Below are positions 42,664 to 50,151 of a DNA stretch of 64,000 bases, one piece after another; position 1 is the stretch's first letter, and each line of letters begins with the position of its first letter. The position numbers and the translations under genes are program-made. The notes beneath the pieces are model-generated. The model searched no databases. It was not told the DNA's origin and was given only the letters and a program-made list of their open reading frames with translations. Source of the stretch: JBBQCW01 sp038319025 (lineage in GTDB: Bacteria; Actinomycetota; Thermoleophilia; Solirubrobacterales; Solirubrobacteraceae); contig JBBQCW010000006.1 of assembly GCA_038319025.1 (NCBI GenBank), forward strand, positions 1 to 64,000, in the 5' to 3' direction.

Positions 42664-43368
42664 TCAGCGGGCAGCGCCCGTGAACCGCAGCAGGAACAAG
42701 AAGATGTTCACGAAGTCCAGGTAGAGGGCGAGCGCACCGAAGATGGCCGCCTTGCGCGTGGCCTCCTCGTCCTGGCCGGCCTGCGCGGCGATCTGCTTGA
42801 TCTTCTGCAGGTCGTACGCCGTGAGCGCCGTGAACACGACGACGCCGACCACCGAGATGACGAGATCGACCGTCGACGAGCCGACGAAGATGTTGACGAT
42901 CAACGCCAGAAACACCCCGATGATCAGCATCATGCAGACCTGCCCGACCATCGTCAGGTCGCGCTTGGTGACGTAGCCGAAGAGCGCGGCGCCGCCGAAC
43001 ATGCCGGCCGTGCTGACGAAAGTCGTCGCGATCGACGCCGTCGTGTACATCTCGAAGATCAGGGCGAACGTGAAGCCCAGCGTGGCGGCATAGAGGCAGA
43101 ACACCAGGCGCGCCGTGTTCGCCGTCATCTTGTTCATCCCGGCGACGAGGAACACCACGAGGCCGAGCTGGGCGATGATCACGATCCAGATCGCCATCGG
43201 GTTGTCCTGGACGTACTTGACCATGTCGTTCTGGCTGGCGAAGTACGCGGCCAGGCCGGCGGTGATGGCCAGCCCGACGAACATCCAGGCGAACACGTCG
43301 GCCACAAAGCCTCGGGCGGCGGCGACCGGGCTGGCCACGGGGGCGGTGGGGAACTGGGGAGTGCTCAC
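42664..43368 (-). CDS. Bax inhibitor-1/YccA family membrane protein
   Basis: The 234-residue protein has seven predicted transmembrane helices, in the order FAWMFVGLAITAGLAAY through NIFLFLLRFTG. A central VVVFTALTAYDLQKIK region holds the conserved aspartates. YccA/YbhL-type proteins form Ca2+-leak channels or modulate FtsH. The GTG start at 43368 is preceded by an AGGAG SD. The longer ORF upstream overlaps the divergent hydrolase gene. Confidence 0.9.
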   Translation of the reverse strand: MSTPQFPTAPVASPVAAARGFVADVFAWMFVGLAITAGLAAYFASQNDMVKYVQDNPMAIWIVIIAQLGLVVFLVAGMNKMTANTARLVFCLYAATLGFTFALIFEMYTTASIATTFVSTAGMFGGAALFGYVTKRDLTMVGQVCMMLIIGVFLALIVNIFVGSSTVDLVISVVGVVVFTALTAYDLQKIKQIAAQAGQDEEATRKAAIFGALALYLDFVNIFLFLLRFTGAAR

Positions 43369-43465
43369 GCTGACAGATGCTCCTGGTGGTGGGGCGGGTG
43401 TCGAGAAAGCGTACGGGACGGCGACTGCCGTCGCGGCGGATCCCGGGATGCGGTACTTCTGTTCC

Positions 43466-45424
43466 ATGCGCATCCGTGCCCGCCTGCTGGCCGGGCTGAC
43501 CCTCGCCCTCACCGCCGTGGCGTTCAGTACGCCTGCCGCCTTCGGTGCGGTGGCTTTCTCGCGCTGCCCGACGCACCCTGATTTCGAGTGCGGCGTGGTG
43601 ACCGTGCCGCTGGATCGATCCGGTGCGATACCAGGGACGGTGGGGCTGCACGTTGAGCGCCAACTGGGCACGGGAGCGCGTTCCACCGTTTGGATCGGGC
43701 TGGCCGGCGGGCCTGGGCAATCCTCGGCCGCCTTGGCCGAAACAGCCTGGAAGGACCTCGCCACACCGGTCGCCGGCGCGGACCAGGTAGTCGTGTTCGA
43801 CCAACGTGGGACAGGGCAATCCGGCGTGATCGACTGCACGAAGGCGTTTGCCTCCGCGCATTCTGACGCCGGCGGTACGGCGGCCTGCGGGCGCTCACTC
43901 GGCGACGCGCGAGCGTTCTATACGACGGCGGACTCCGTAGCGGACATCGAGGCGGTGCGGGTCGCAGTCGGGGCCGACCGCGTGATGTTGGTGGGCGTCT
44001 CCTACGGCACGTACGTGGCGGAAAGGTATGCCCGTGCTTTCCCGGGACGCGTCGCCGGACTTGTGCTGGACTCGACCGTGCCGCTCACCGGGGAGACCCA
44101 GTTCAACCAGCCGACATACGGCGCCATCAGCCGGATCCTCACCCAGCTCTGTTCCGGCGGCGCGTGCCCGGCATCCCCGAACCCGGCAGCGGACCTCTCG
44201 CTGGTGGCCCGGCGCATGGAGCATTCGCCGCAGGGCGGCCTCTTCATCACCCGTAGCGGGCGTCGAGTCAGCGAGCGGATCGGCGACGCGTCCACGTTGT
44301 TCAGCGTGCTGCTCGCCGGTGATTTCAGCCCGCAGGCCCGCGCCTTTTTCCCTGGGGCGATCGCTGCCGCCAAGCGTGGGGATTGGGCGCCTTTGGTGCG
44401 CCTGGCCGAGCTCTCCTCCCAGAGCGCGGGCGGTTCCACGGTGGGCGTCGGACTCGGCGGGCTGCCACGCTCGACCGCCGATGAGCAAGCGGAAAGTCAG
44501 GGTCTGTACCTGGCGACCATCTGCGCGGAGGCGCCGCTGAGCTGGACGCCATCGTCAGCACCAGCCTCGCGGGAAGCGTTGCTGCGAAGCACGGTGCTCG
44601 GCCTCCACGCCGCGGCGTTCGCGCCCTTCCCGCTGACCACCGCCGTCGAGACGTCCACCGGGGCCCGGTGCCTTTCCTGGCCGGCCACGCCGGTCGTGGC
44701 GCCGGTGCCTGACACGGCGCCACTGACCGTCCCAGCGCTCGTTCTGAGTGGGTCGACGGATCTGCGTACCCCTCAATCCGGCGCCGTGGCGGAGCACGAC
44801 CAGATTGCGGGTTCCACCCTGGTGCGGGTGCCTGGCGTCGGCCACTTCACGCTGGGGAATGACACCTCAGGCTGCGCGATGACGGCGTACACGCGGTTTT
44901 TGACCGGCGTGACCCCCGGAGATCCGTGCGCCGTCGCGAAGGACCCGACGCCGTTGACGCGGCCCCGGCCACCGCTTCGCCTGAGCGAACTGAAGCCACT
45001 GGCCGCGAACGGCACGGCAGGGCGCATCGTGCGCGCAGCGACCCAGACTTTGCGCGATGCGTTCGCATCCGCAGCTCTCATCACCCCGGTGCGAGGAGCG
45101 GTGCGGATCGGTGGCCTGCGGGGTGGCCGGGTGTCGGGCGTCGCCGTGCGCAATGGCGTGCAGATGACCCTGACCGATGCTGTCTACCTACCCGGACTGC
45201 GAGTGAGCGGCGTGGTGACGCTGACCGCCGATGGTGGGCACGGGACGCTCAGCGTGGCCGGTGGCTCAAAGGCCACGACGGGGATGATCCGGTTGGCCGG
45301 ACCGCGCCTCTCGGGCACGGTCGGAGGACGACCGGTGCGGCTCAGGGCGACGGCCTCCGCATCACGGTTGCTGCGCAGCCATCGCGCGCCGGTGCTCGGC
45401 GCACCACCGAGCGTCCGGCTTTGA
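43466..45424 (+). CDS. Secreted alpha/beta hydrolase (tripeptidyl-aminopeptidase-like) with extra C-terminal beta-rich domain
   Basis: The 652-residue protein has a signal peptide (MRIRARLLAGLTLALTAVAF). Its alpha/beta fold has WIGLAGGPGQSS, FDQRGTGQSG, the nucleophile elbow VGVSYGTYVAERYA (GxSxG), and a later SGSTDLRTP and PGVGHFTL (Asp and His). This is like S33 tripeptidyl aminopeptidases. After the peptidase core (about residue 510), 140 residues form an unusual Gly-rich beta-like domain (GGLRGGRVSGVAVRNG, TLSVAGGSKATTGM). An alternative start is ATG at 43448. Confidence 0.88.
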   Translation: MRIRARLLAGLTLALTAVAFSTPAAFGAVAFSRCPTHPDFECGVVTVPLDRSGAIPGTVGLHVERQLGTGARSTVWIGLAGGPGQSSAALAETAWKDLATPVAGADQVVVFDQRGTGQSGVIDCTKAFASAHSDAGGTAACGRSLGDARAFYTTADSVADIEAVRVAVGADRVMLVGVSYGTYVAERYARAFPGRVAGLVLDSTVPLTGETQFNQPTYGAISRILTQLCSGGACPASPNPAADLSLVARRMEHSPQGGLFITRSGRRVSERIGDASTLFSVLLAGDFSPQARAFFPGAIAAAKRGDWAPLVRLAELSSQSAGGSTVGVGLGGLPRSTADEQAESQGLYLATICAEAPLSWTPSSAPASREALLRSTVLGLHAAAFAPFPLTTAVETSTGARCLSWPATPVVAPVPDTAPLTVPALVLSGSTDLRTPQSGAVAEHDQIAGSTLVRVPGVGHFTLGNDTSGCAMTAYTRFLTGVTPGDPCAVAKDPTPLTRPRPPLRLSELKPLAANGTAGRIVRAATQTLRDAFASAALITPVRGAVRIGGLRGGRVSGVAVRNGVQMTLTDAVYLPGLRVSGVVTLTADGGHGTLSVAGGSKATTGMIRLAGPRLSGTVGGRPVRLRATASASRLLRSHRAPVLGAPPSVRL

Positions 45425-45457
45425 CTTCGGCCTGCCGGCTTCGGTAAACCTTGAGGC

Positions 45458-45973
45458 ATGAGCCTTTTCTCCCGGGAGCCGGGCGCACCCTGGCAGCTTG
45501 AAGCGCTGACCGATCGCTTCGTGGTCGTCGGCACCTCTGAGGAGGACGATCAGTCGAGCGCCGCGATGTTCCTACGGGCCCAGTTCCGCGAAGCGCCGAT
45601 GACGCGACTGCGGCTCGGCAGCCCGCGGGTCCGCAGCCTCGATGACGGGCCGGCGCCCGCTCCCACCGGGGCCTGGACGATGGCCTACGGCTCGGCGCTT
45701 GTGGCGCTCATCCCGCGCGATGACGCGTCGCTCGCGCATTCGCTGAGCGTGGCCGGGAAGCCCGCTGGGCCAGCGACGGCGCACGCAGGACCGTTCCGCA
45801 TCACCGGCACTTTGCTGGCCGGATCGCCCGGGCCTGAGGTGGCGGCCCAGAGCCCTTCTTTCGAGATGACCGACGTACAGATCTCCGTTGCTGGCGCTCC
45901 GACGGGCGTCACCATCGACCCAGCACCGTTCGTGATCGTCTTCACCAACCAGCTCCACGCGCTCGAGTTCTGA
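45458..45973 (+). CDS. Protein of unknown function, 171 aa
   Basis: The protein begins MSLFSREPGAPWQLEALTDRFVVVGTSEEDD and ends PFVIVFTNQLHALEF. It is soluble, beta-rich in appearance and without a signal peptide. GC3-rich codons support it as coding. It follows the secreted hydrolase by 33 bp, and a perfect 7-bp hairpin (45989-46006) follows its stop. I do not recognise a family. Confidence 0.7.
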   Translation: MSLFSREPGAPWQLEALTDRFVVVGTSEEDDQSSAAMFLRAQFREAPMTRLRLGSPRVRSLDDGPAPAPTGAWTMAYGSALVALIPRDDASLAHSLSVAGKPAGPATAHAGPFRITGTLLAGSPGPEVAAQSPSFEMTDVQISVAGAPTGVTIDPAPFVIVFTNQLHALEF

Positions 45974-45988
45974 GGTCGCGCCGCCGAC

Positions 45989-46006
45989 GCCGCGGCCCAC
46001 CGCGGC
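45989..46006 (+). terminator. Hairpin after the 171-aa gene
   Basis: GCCGCGG-CCCA-CCGCGGC is a perfect 7-bp stem with a 4-nt loop, 16 nt after the TGA at 45971-45973. There is no T-tract. It ends two bases before the TACCCT element of the tRNA gene. Confidence 0.5.
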
Positions 46007-46008
46007 TC

Positions 46009-46014
46009 TACCCT
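46009..46014 (+). promoter_or_regulatory. -10 element of the tRNA-Arg gene
   Basis: TACCCT ends 8 nt before the mature 5' end of the tRNA (46023), the same spacing seen before leaderless start codons. Confidence 0.6.
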
Positions 46015-46022
46015 GTCGGCAC

Positions 46023-46096
46023 GCCCCGGTAGCTCAGCTGGATAGAGCGTCCCCCTCCTAAGGGGAAGGCCGCTGGTTCGAATCCAGCTCGGGGCA
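46023..46096 (+). tRNA. tRNA-Arg (anticodon CCU)
   Basis: The 74-nt cloverleaf has acceptor GCCCCGG paired with TCGGGGC, D-stem GCTC/GAGC, anticodon stem TCCCC/GGGGA and loop CTCCTAA, so the anticodon is CCT, reading AGG. The T-arm is GCTGG-TTCGAAT-CCAGC. No 3' CCA is encoded (A then TCG follows), so CCA is added post-transcriptionally. It is directed toward the convergent propeller gene, which ends 12 bp further on. Confidence 0.97.
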
Positions 46097-46107
46097 TCGA
46101 AGCCCGC

Positions 46108-47316
46108 TCAGCGCATGATCCCCGTGTGCCCGATCGAGTAGCGCCCGGGCTGAGGCCAGACGGCCATGCCGTGCGGGCCAGAGCCCACCTTGATTCGGTG
46201 CAACAGCCTGCCTGTTCGCGTGCTGATGGCGTACACCTCGGCGTTGTAGCGGCCAGTCAGCCACAGCACACGACCGTCGGCCGACACGCCGCCCATGTCC
46301 GGGCTACCCCCGTTCGGGATGTGCCACTTCTTGACGGGACGCCGGGTCTTGAAGGACAGGACGGTCACCGACCCTTCGCCGCGGTTGGACACGTACAGGC
46401 TCTTGGCGTCGCGGCTCGGGTAGAGGCCGTGCGCGCCGGCACCGGTCGGCTGCAGGCGGATCTTCTTCATCGTCGCCGCGTCGATCAGCCACACCCCGTT
46501 CGAGGCCATGTCGGCCACGTAGAACGTCTTTCCGTCGGGCGACACCTTTACGTCCTGCGGCATCGCCCCGGTCCGCAGCACGATCGTCTTGACCACTCGC
46601 TCGTGCTGCAGGTCCACCACGATCATCCGACCTGCAAACTCACACGACACCAGCGCCAGGCGCCCGTCCGCCGTGTAGTCCATGTGATCTATCCCCGCGC
46701 ATTGCGGGGTGGCGAGCGTGTGTCGCAACCGCATAGTGTGCGGCGAGCGGAAGTCCAGTTGCTTGTGGGCCTCGGCCACCACGATGGCACGGGTGCCGTC
46801 GGGCGTGAAATACAGGTTGTAGGGGTCCAGCACCGGGACGGGCCGGCCCACATGCCCGGTGCGCGGGTCGATCGGTGTGAGCGAGTTGCCCTGATCATTG
46901 GTGACCCATAGCGTCCTTAGATCCCAGGACGGTGTGATGTGCTGCGGGAGCTTGCCGACGCTGAAGTGGTCGATGATGTGACCGGTGCGCTGGGAGATCA
47001 CCTCGACGCTGTCGGCCATCGAGTTCGGCACGTAAACGCGTGCGGGCTCTCCGCGCACGACCGGACTGAGAGCTGAGGCGGCAGCGCTGTCGGCCGCGTA
47101 CACATTGCGGGCGTCCAGCGGAGCCGGGATCACGCCGGGACGCAGCACACCCGAAGCCGACCCACCCGCCGGCGGCGTCGACGAAAGCGGCGTACCGGAG
47201 TGGACGGTTAGTGGGCTGGAGGCAGGGTGACTGGAGCCAAGGCCCCAGATCAGCACGGCCACGATGCTCCCAACGACGACTACCGCCATGGCGGTCACGG
47301 CAACCCGCCAGGCCAT
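46108..47316 (-). CDS. Membrane-anchored YncE-like beta-propeller protein
   Basis: The 402-residue protein has an N-terminal anchor (AVTAMAVVVVGSIVAVLIWGLG), a Ser/Thr-rich linker, then YVTN-type propeller repeats such as VYVPNSMADSVEVISQRTG, LWVTNDQGNSLTPIDPRTG and FYVADMASNGVWLIDAATM. These outward-facing propellers bind unknown ligands or partner proteins. The start overlaps the kelch gene stop by one base (TAATG), so the two are coupled. Confidence 0.88.
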   Translation of the reverse strand: MAWRVAVTAMAVVVVGSIVAVLIWGLGSSHPASSPLTVHSGTPLSSTPPAGGSASGVLRPGVIPAPLDARNVYAADSAAASALSPVVRGEPARVYVPNSMADSVEVISQRTGHIIDHFSVGKLPQHITPSWDLRTLWVTNDQGNSLTPIDPRTGHVGRPVPVLDPYNLYFTPDGTRAIVVAEAHKQLDFRSPHTMRLRHTLATPQCAGIDHMDYTADGRLALVSCEFAGRMIVVDLQHERVVKTIVLRTGAMPQDVKVSPDGKTFYVADMASNGVWLIDAATMKKIRLQPTGAGAHGLYPSRDAKSLYVSNRGEGSVTVLSFKTRRPVKKWHIPNGGSPDMGGVSADGRVLWLTGRYNAEVYAISTRTGRLLHRIKVGSGPHGMAVWPQPGRYSIGHTGIMR

Positions 47317-48350
47317 TATGCGTGCGGCGTCAGCGAGAGGAGGCCGTCGTGCACGCCGCCGCCCGCGTCGCGCCCGCCGATCACGATGATGCGTCCGGGG
47401 AGCGACGCGGCGCCGATGTCCGACAGAGCGGTCGGCAGCTTTCCGGCGTGGCGAACGCGGCCCGTTACCGGGTCGACGGCCAATATCCCGGCGCGCTGCC
47501 CGGTGAGGCTGTCGCTGCGCCCGCCGACCACGTAGAACGTGCCGCCCAGCACACCGCCGGCGGCGTGTGTGGTGGCCGAAGGCAGCGTGCCGATCCGGCG
47601 TACATGCCCGGTCACAGGGTCGAAGCTGAGGATCGCGCGCTGGGCGGTGACTCCGGATGTGCCCCCGGCGATCAGCACCTTGCCGCCCACCGCGGCGACG
47701 GCGGCGTAGCGCAGGGGCACGGGCATCTCCCCGACCACCTTCACCGGGCGCCCGGGCCGGAAGGCAAAGATCGACCGTAGCGGGACGGTGCCCGTGTAAC
47801 CGCCGACCACGTACGCGACATGGCCGACGGTCGCCGCCTCCACGTCCGAGGCACCGACCGGGAAGTGGCCGGCCGGCGTGGTGCTGCCGTCGGCTCTGAT
47901 GCGGACGATGCTCGCGCTGCCGGCGCCCGCATCACCTCCGCCGAGGAAGTACGACGTGCCATCCACCGTGGCGGCGGCCCCGTCATGAAGGGCATGGGGG
48001 AGCGAGCCGGCGACCTTTGCGTGCGCACCACGTACGGCCACGATGTTCGACACCGAAGCGTCGCCGGCGTCCAGCCCGCCCATGGCCAGGATCGCGGTAC
48101 CGCGCACCGTCACGGCGGGGAGTTGCACCGGTGCCGGGAGGCTGCCGATGCGCTGCACTCCCACCGCGATGCTCGCGGGAGGTTGGGGGGTGGTCGTGCT
48201 CGATACGCCCGTGGTCGGCGTGCTCGAAACCTTTGCCCCTGCCGAAGACGTGGCGGCTCCTGAGGATGAGCCGCAGCCACCGACGGCCGCAGTCGCGGCG
48301 ACCAGGACCAGCAAACAGGGGCCCGCGGTCACGCGGCGAGAGAAACGCAC
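47316..48350 (-). CDS. Kelch-repeat-like lipoprotein
   Basis: The 344-residue protein has a lipoprotein signal (LLVLVAATAAVGGC), a Ser/Thr/Pro linker, and about six kelch-like blades with GG followed by a hydrophobic/aromatic pattern (AILAMGGLDAG, SYFLGGGDAG, VAYVVGGYTG, FYVVGGRSDS, IIVIGGRDAG). It is extracytoplasmic. The start is GTG. With the following YncE-like gene it forms a two-propeller operon; the ligand is unknown. Confidence 0.87.
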   Translation of the reverse strand: MRFSRRVTAGPCLLVLVAATAAVGGCGSSSGAATSSAGAKVSSTPTTGVSSTTTPQPPASIAVGVQRIGSLPAPVQLPAVTVRGTAILAMGGLDAGDASVSNIVAVRGAHAKVAGSLPHALHDGAAATVDGTSYFLGGGDAGAGSASIVRIRADGSTTPAGHFPVGASDVEAATVGHVAYVVGGYTGTVPLRSIFAFRPGRPVKVVGEMPVPLRYAAVAAVGGKVLIAGGTSGVTAQRAILSFDPVTGHVRRIGTLPSATTHAAGGVLGGTFYVVGGRSDSLTGQRAGILAVDPVTGRVRHAGKLPTALSDIGAASLPGRIIVIGGRDAGGGVHDGLLSLTPHA

Positions 48351-48431
48351 CGACAGAACCTTGGCGAGACCACCTGAACTGCTCCTGAGCGGCAGGACCG
48401 GAGTCGGCCGAGCCCCGTCCGGGTGCGGGTG
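48351..48431. other. Intergenic region between the kelch lipoprotein gene and the NlpC/P60-type gene
   Basis: The 81 bp hold no gene. A GTG start for the kelch gene is read at its left end. I see no clear promoter, palindrome or RNA motif. Confidence 0.4.
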
Positions 48432-49334
48432 CTACAGGCCGGTGGGGTGCCGCACGACGTAGCCGTCCGTGGACCGGAAGCGGCGGTCCCAGCGCGTGCC
48501 GTCATCCATGCCCGAGGTGTCGTACCGACGGCCATGGATCGTCATGTAGACGTGCCCGGAGTTCGCGTAGATCGTGATCCAGCGACCGGGGCCGGCGCTG
48601 CCGTAGGACTCCAGCTGACCGGAGTCCTCCGGGGTCGACAGGGCGCCCGCAGCGTGCAGCACGTACGAGACCGATCCGGAGCAGTCGTAGCCGCTGTCGC
48701 TGAAGCTTCCGTGGCCACCGCCCCACAGATACGGGAGATGGGCGATGCGGTTGCCGGCGGCGATGGCGCGCATGATGCGAATCGGGAGGCCTGACCCGCC
48801 GCCGCTTCCGCCACCACCATGCAGGGACGTGCGCTTGAGGACCGGGTGGCTGCCGTGGACGCCCAGGGCAGCCCAGGTGGCGGGCCCGACGGCACCGTCA
48901 GCGGTCAGGCCGTGCGCACGTTGGAAGCGCTTTACGGCGCGGTACGTACCTGGTCCGAAAACGCCGTCGGCCCCGATATGAAGCTGGTGCTGCAGGAGGA
49001 CGACTGATGACCCGCGGCCGGTGACGCGAACGCCCGACCCGCCTGAGGAGTGCCGATGCCCTCGAGTCTTCAGCGCGGAAGCCTTCTGCCAGAAGGCCGG
49101 GCCCACGATTCCGTCCGGCGTCAGGTGATGACGGCGCTGAAAGCGCTTGACCGCGTGCAGCGTCCCCACCCCGAACACACCGTCGGCGTGCTGATGGAGG
49201 ATGCGCTGCACGTGAGCGACCCGCGGACCATGGTCGCCCCGCTTCAGGGGACGGGCCAGCGACGACGCCGGGGCGACGAGAGCGAGCAGCGCCAGGGCAG
49301 CGCAAAGCGTTATGAGCGGACGTAAAGGCTTCAT
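48432..49334 (-). CDS. Secreted NlpC/P60-type peptidoglycan hydrolase with two peptidoglycan-binding domains
   Basis: The 300-residue protein has a signal peptide (LITLCAALALLALVAPASSLA) and two PG_binding_1 domains (GDHGPRVAHVQRILHQ and GSSVVLLQHQLHIG, each with DGVFG). A Gly/Ser linker follows, then a C-terminal cysteine-peptidase domain with YDCSGSVSYVL (Cys) and NSGHVYMTIHG (His). It probably cuts peptide stems in cell-wall turnover. The leader is a c-di-AMP riboswitch whose terminal stem ends only 7 nt before the ATG, and no SD is seen. Confidence 0.9.
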   Translation of the reverse strand: MKPLRPLITLCAALALLALVAPASSLARPLKRGDHGPRVAHVQRILHQHADGVFGVGTLHAVKRFQRRHHLTPDGIVGPAFWQKASALKTRGHRHSSGGSGVRVTGRGSSVVLLQHQLHIGADGVFGPGTYRAVKRFQRAHGLTADGAVGPATWAALGVHGSHPVLKRTSLHGGGGSGGGSGLPIRIMRAIAAGNRIAHLPYLWGGGHGSFSDSGYDCSGSVSYVLHAAGALSTPEDSGQLESYGSAGPGRWITIYANSGHVYMTIHGRRYDTSGMDDGTRWDRRFRSTDGYVVRHPTGL

Positions 49335-49339
49335 GGGGT

Positions 49340-49475
49340 CTGAGACGCCTACGAGGTGAGCTGACGGGCTCGCAGGGTCCTGAGACCGCGCTACACCGCA
49401 CACCGGCGGTGATTCGCCCCCGCGGCCATTCCTGACCGCATTGGTTCCCCCGTTGCCCTGTCTCTGAAGAGCAGG
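49340..49475 (-). ncRNA. c-di-AMP riboswitch (ydaO/yuaA leader)
   Basis: On the minus strand the conserved blocks appear in order: GGGCAACGGGGGAACC, GGGGGCGAATCACC, GCGGTGTAGCG, then AGCCCGTCAGCTCACCTCG and TAGGCGTC. The P1 stem can form from GAGAC (49464-49460) and GTCTC (49346-49342). This RNA class senses c-di-AMP and in actinobacteria often precedes cell-wall hydrolase genes, as here. Ligand binding is expected to reduce expression; that direction is from the family, not from this sequence. Confidence 0.92.
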
Positions 49476-49577
49476 ACACTCGGCGTGAACGGCACGCTAG
49501 CACCACCCTTTCCCACGCGTTGCAGGACTTCTTGCAACGGCAGGAACCGCAACCCCCGTTGCGACGAGGCGCCGCTG
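49476..49577. other. Upstream region of the riboswitch
   Basis: The stretch between the riboswitch and pyrE carries the riboswitch promoter but I cannot place it with confidence. A CGTTGC-rich pair (cgttgcaggacttcttgcaacg, 49519-49540) forms an inverted repeat, CGTTGCA-N8-TGCAACG. No gene is present. Confidence 0.4.
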
Positions 49578-50132
49578 CTACCGGTCCGGGCGCTCCGGGT
49601 AGATGTCGTCGATGGTCGTCAGGGCGACGTACGGCACGCCCGGCCCGACCGCGGCTTCGATCCGCGCCGCGCCGCCCGAAAGCCGATCGAGCACCGTCAC
49701 CACGCCCACGATCTCGCGTCCCTCGGCCTGCAGCGCCTCGATCGCCTGCAGGGTGGACCCGCCGGTCGAGACGACATCCTCGACCACCAGACAGCGATCG
49801 GATGCGTCGAGCAGCGGGCCTTCGACCCGGCGCGCCAGCCCGTGCTGCTTGCTCTCCTTGCGAATCAGGAAGGCCTTGGCGTCGGCCCCTCCCGCCAGCG
49901 CCGCACAGGCCACGGGATCGGCGCCCATCGTCAAGCCGCCGACGGCGGTCGCGCCACGCAGGCGAACCTGCTCGGCCACCAGTGCGCCGAGCGCCATGAA
50001 GCCCGTCGGCAGGAGCGTCGCCCGCTTGCTGTCCACGTAGTACTGCGCCACCGTGCCGGAGGTCAACGTGACCTCCCCGATGATCAGTGCGTGCGCTCGC
50101 AGTTCGGCGATCAACGTGCTCCTGGCGTCCAC
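49578..50132 (-). CDS. pyrE: Orotate phosphoribosyltransferase PyrE
   Basis: The 184-residue protein has the PRPP-binding motif CLVVEDVVSTGGST, preceded by AFLIRKESKQHGLARR (the flexible loop with catalytic Lys). It makes OMP from orotate and PRPP in pyrimidine synthesis. The start is GTG at 50132 with a TAGGGT -10 element 7 nt upstream. Other pyrimidine genes are not in the window. It is divergent from ybdK with 19 bp between starts. Confidence 0.93.
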   Translation of the reverse strand: MDARSTLIAELRAHALIIGEVTLTSGTVAQYYVDSKRATLLPTGFMALGALVAEQVRLRGATAVGGLTMGADPVACAALAGGADAKAFLIRKESKQHGLARRVEGPLLDASDRCLVVEDVVSTGGSTLQAIEALQAEGREIVGVVTVLDRLSGGAARIEAAVGPGVPYVALTTIDDIYPERPDR

Positions 50133-50138
50133 GCGCCG

Positions 50139-50145
50139 TACCCTA
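50139..50145. promoter_or_regulatory. Shared divergent -10 element of pyrE and ybdK
   Basis: TACCCTA reads as TACCCT on the plus strand (7 nt before the ybdK GTG at 50152) and as TAGGGT on the minus strand (7 nt before the pyrE GTG at 50132). Both predicted transcripts would be leaderless and mutually exclusive at this element. Confidence 0.65.
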
Positions 50146-50151
50146 CCCAGC

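Noticed and set aside
46023..46096. tRNA-Arg as an integration (att) site
   Set aside because: No integrase, direct repeat of the tRNA end or mobile genes follow; the next gene is an ordinary propeller protein.
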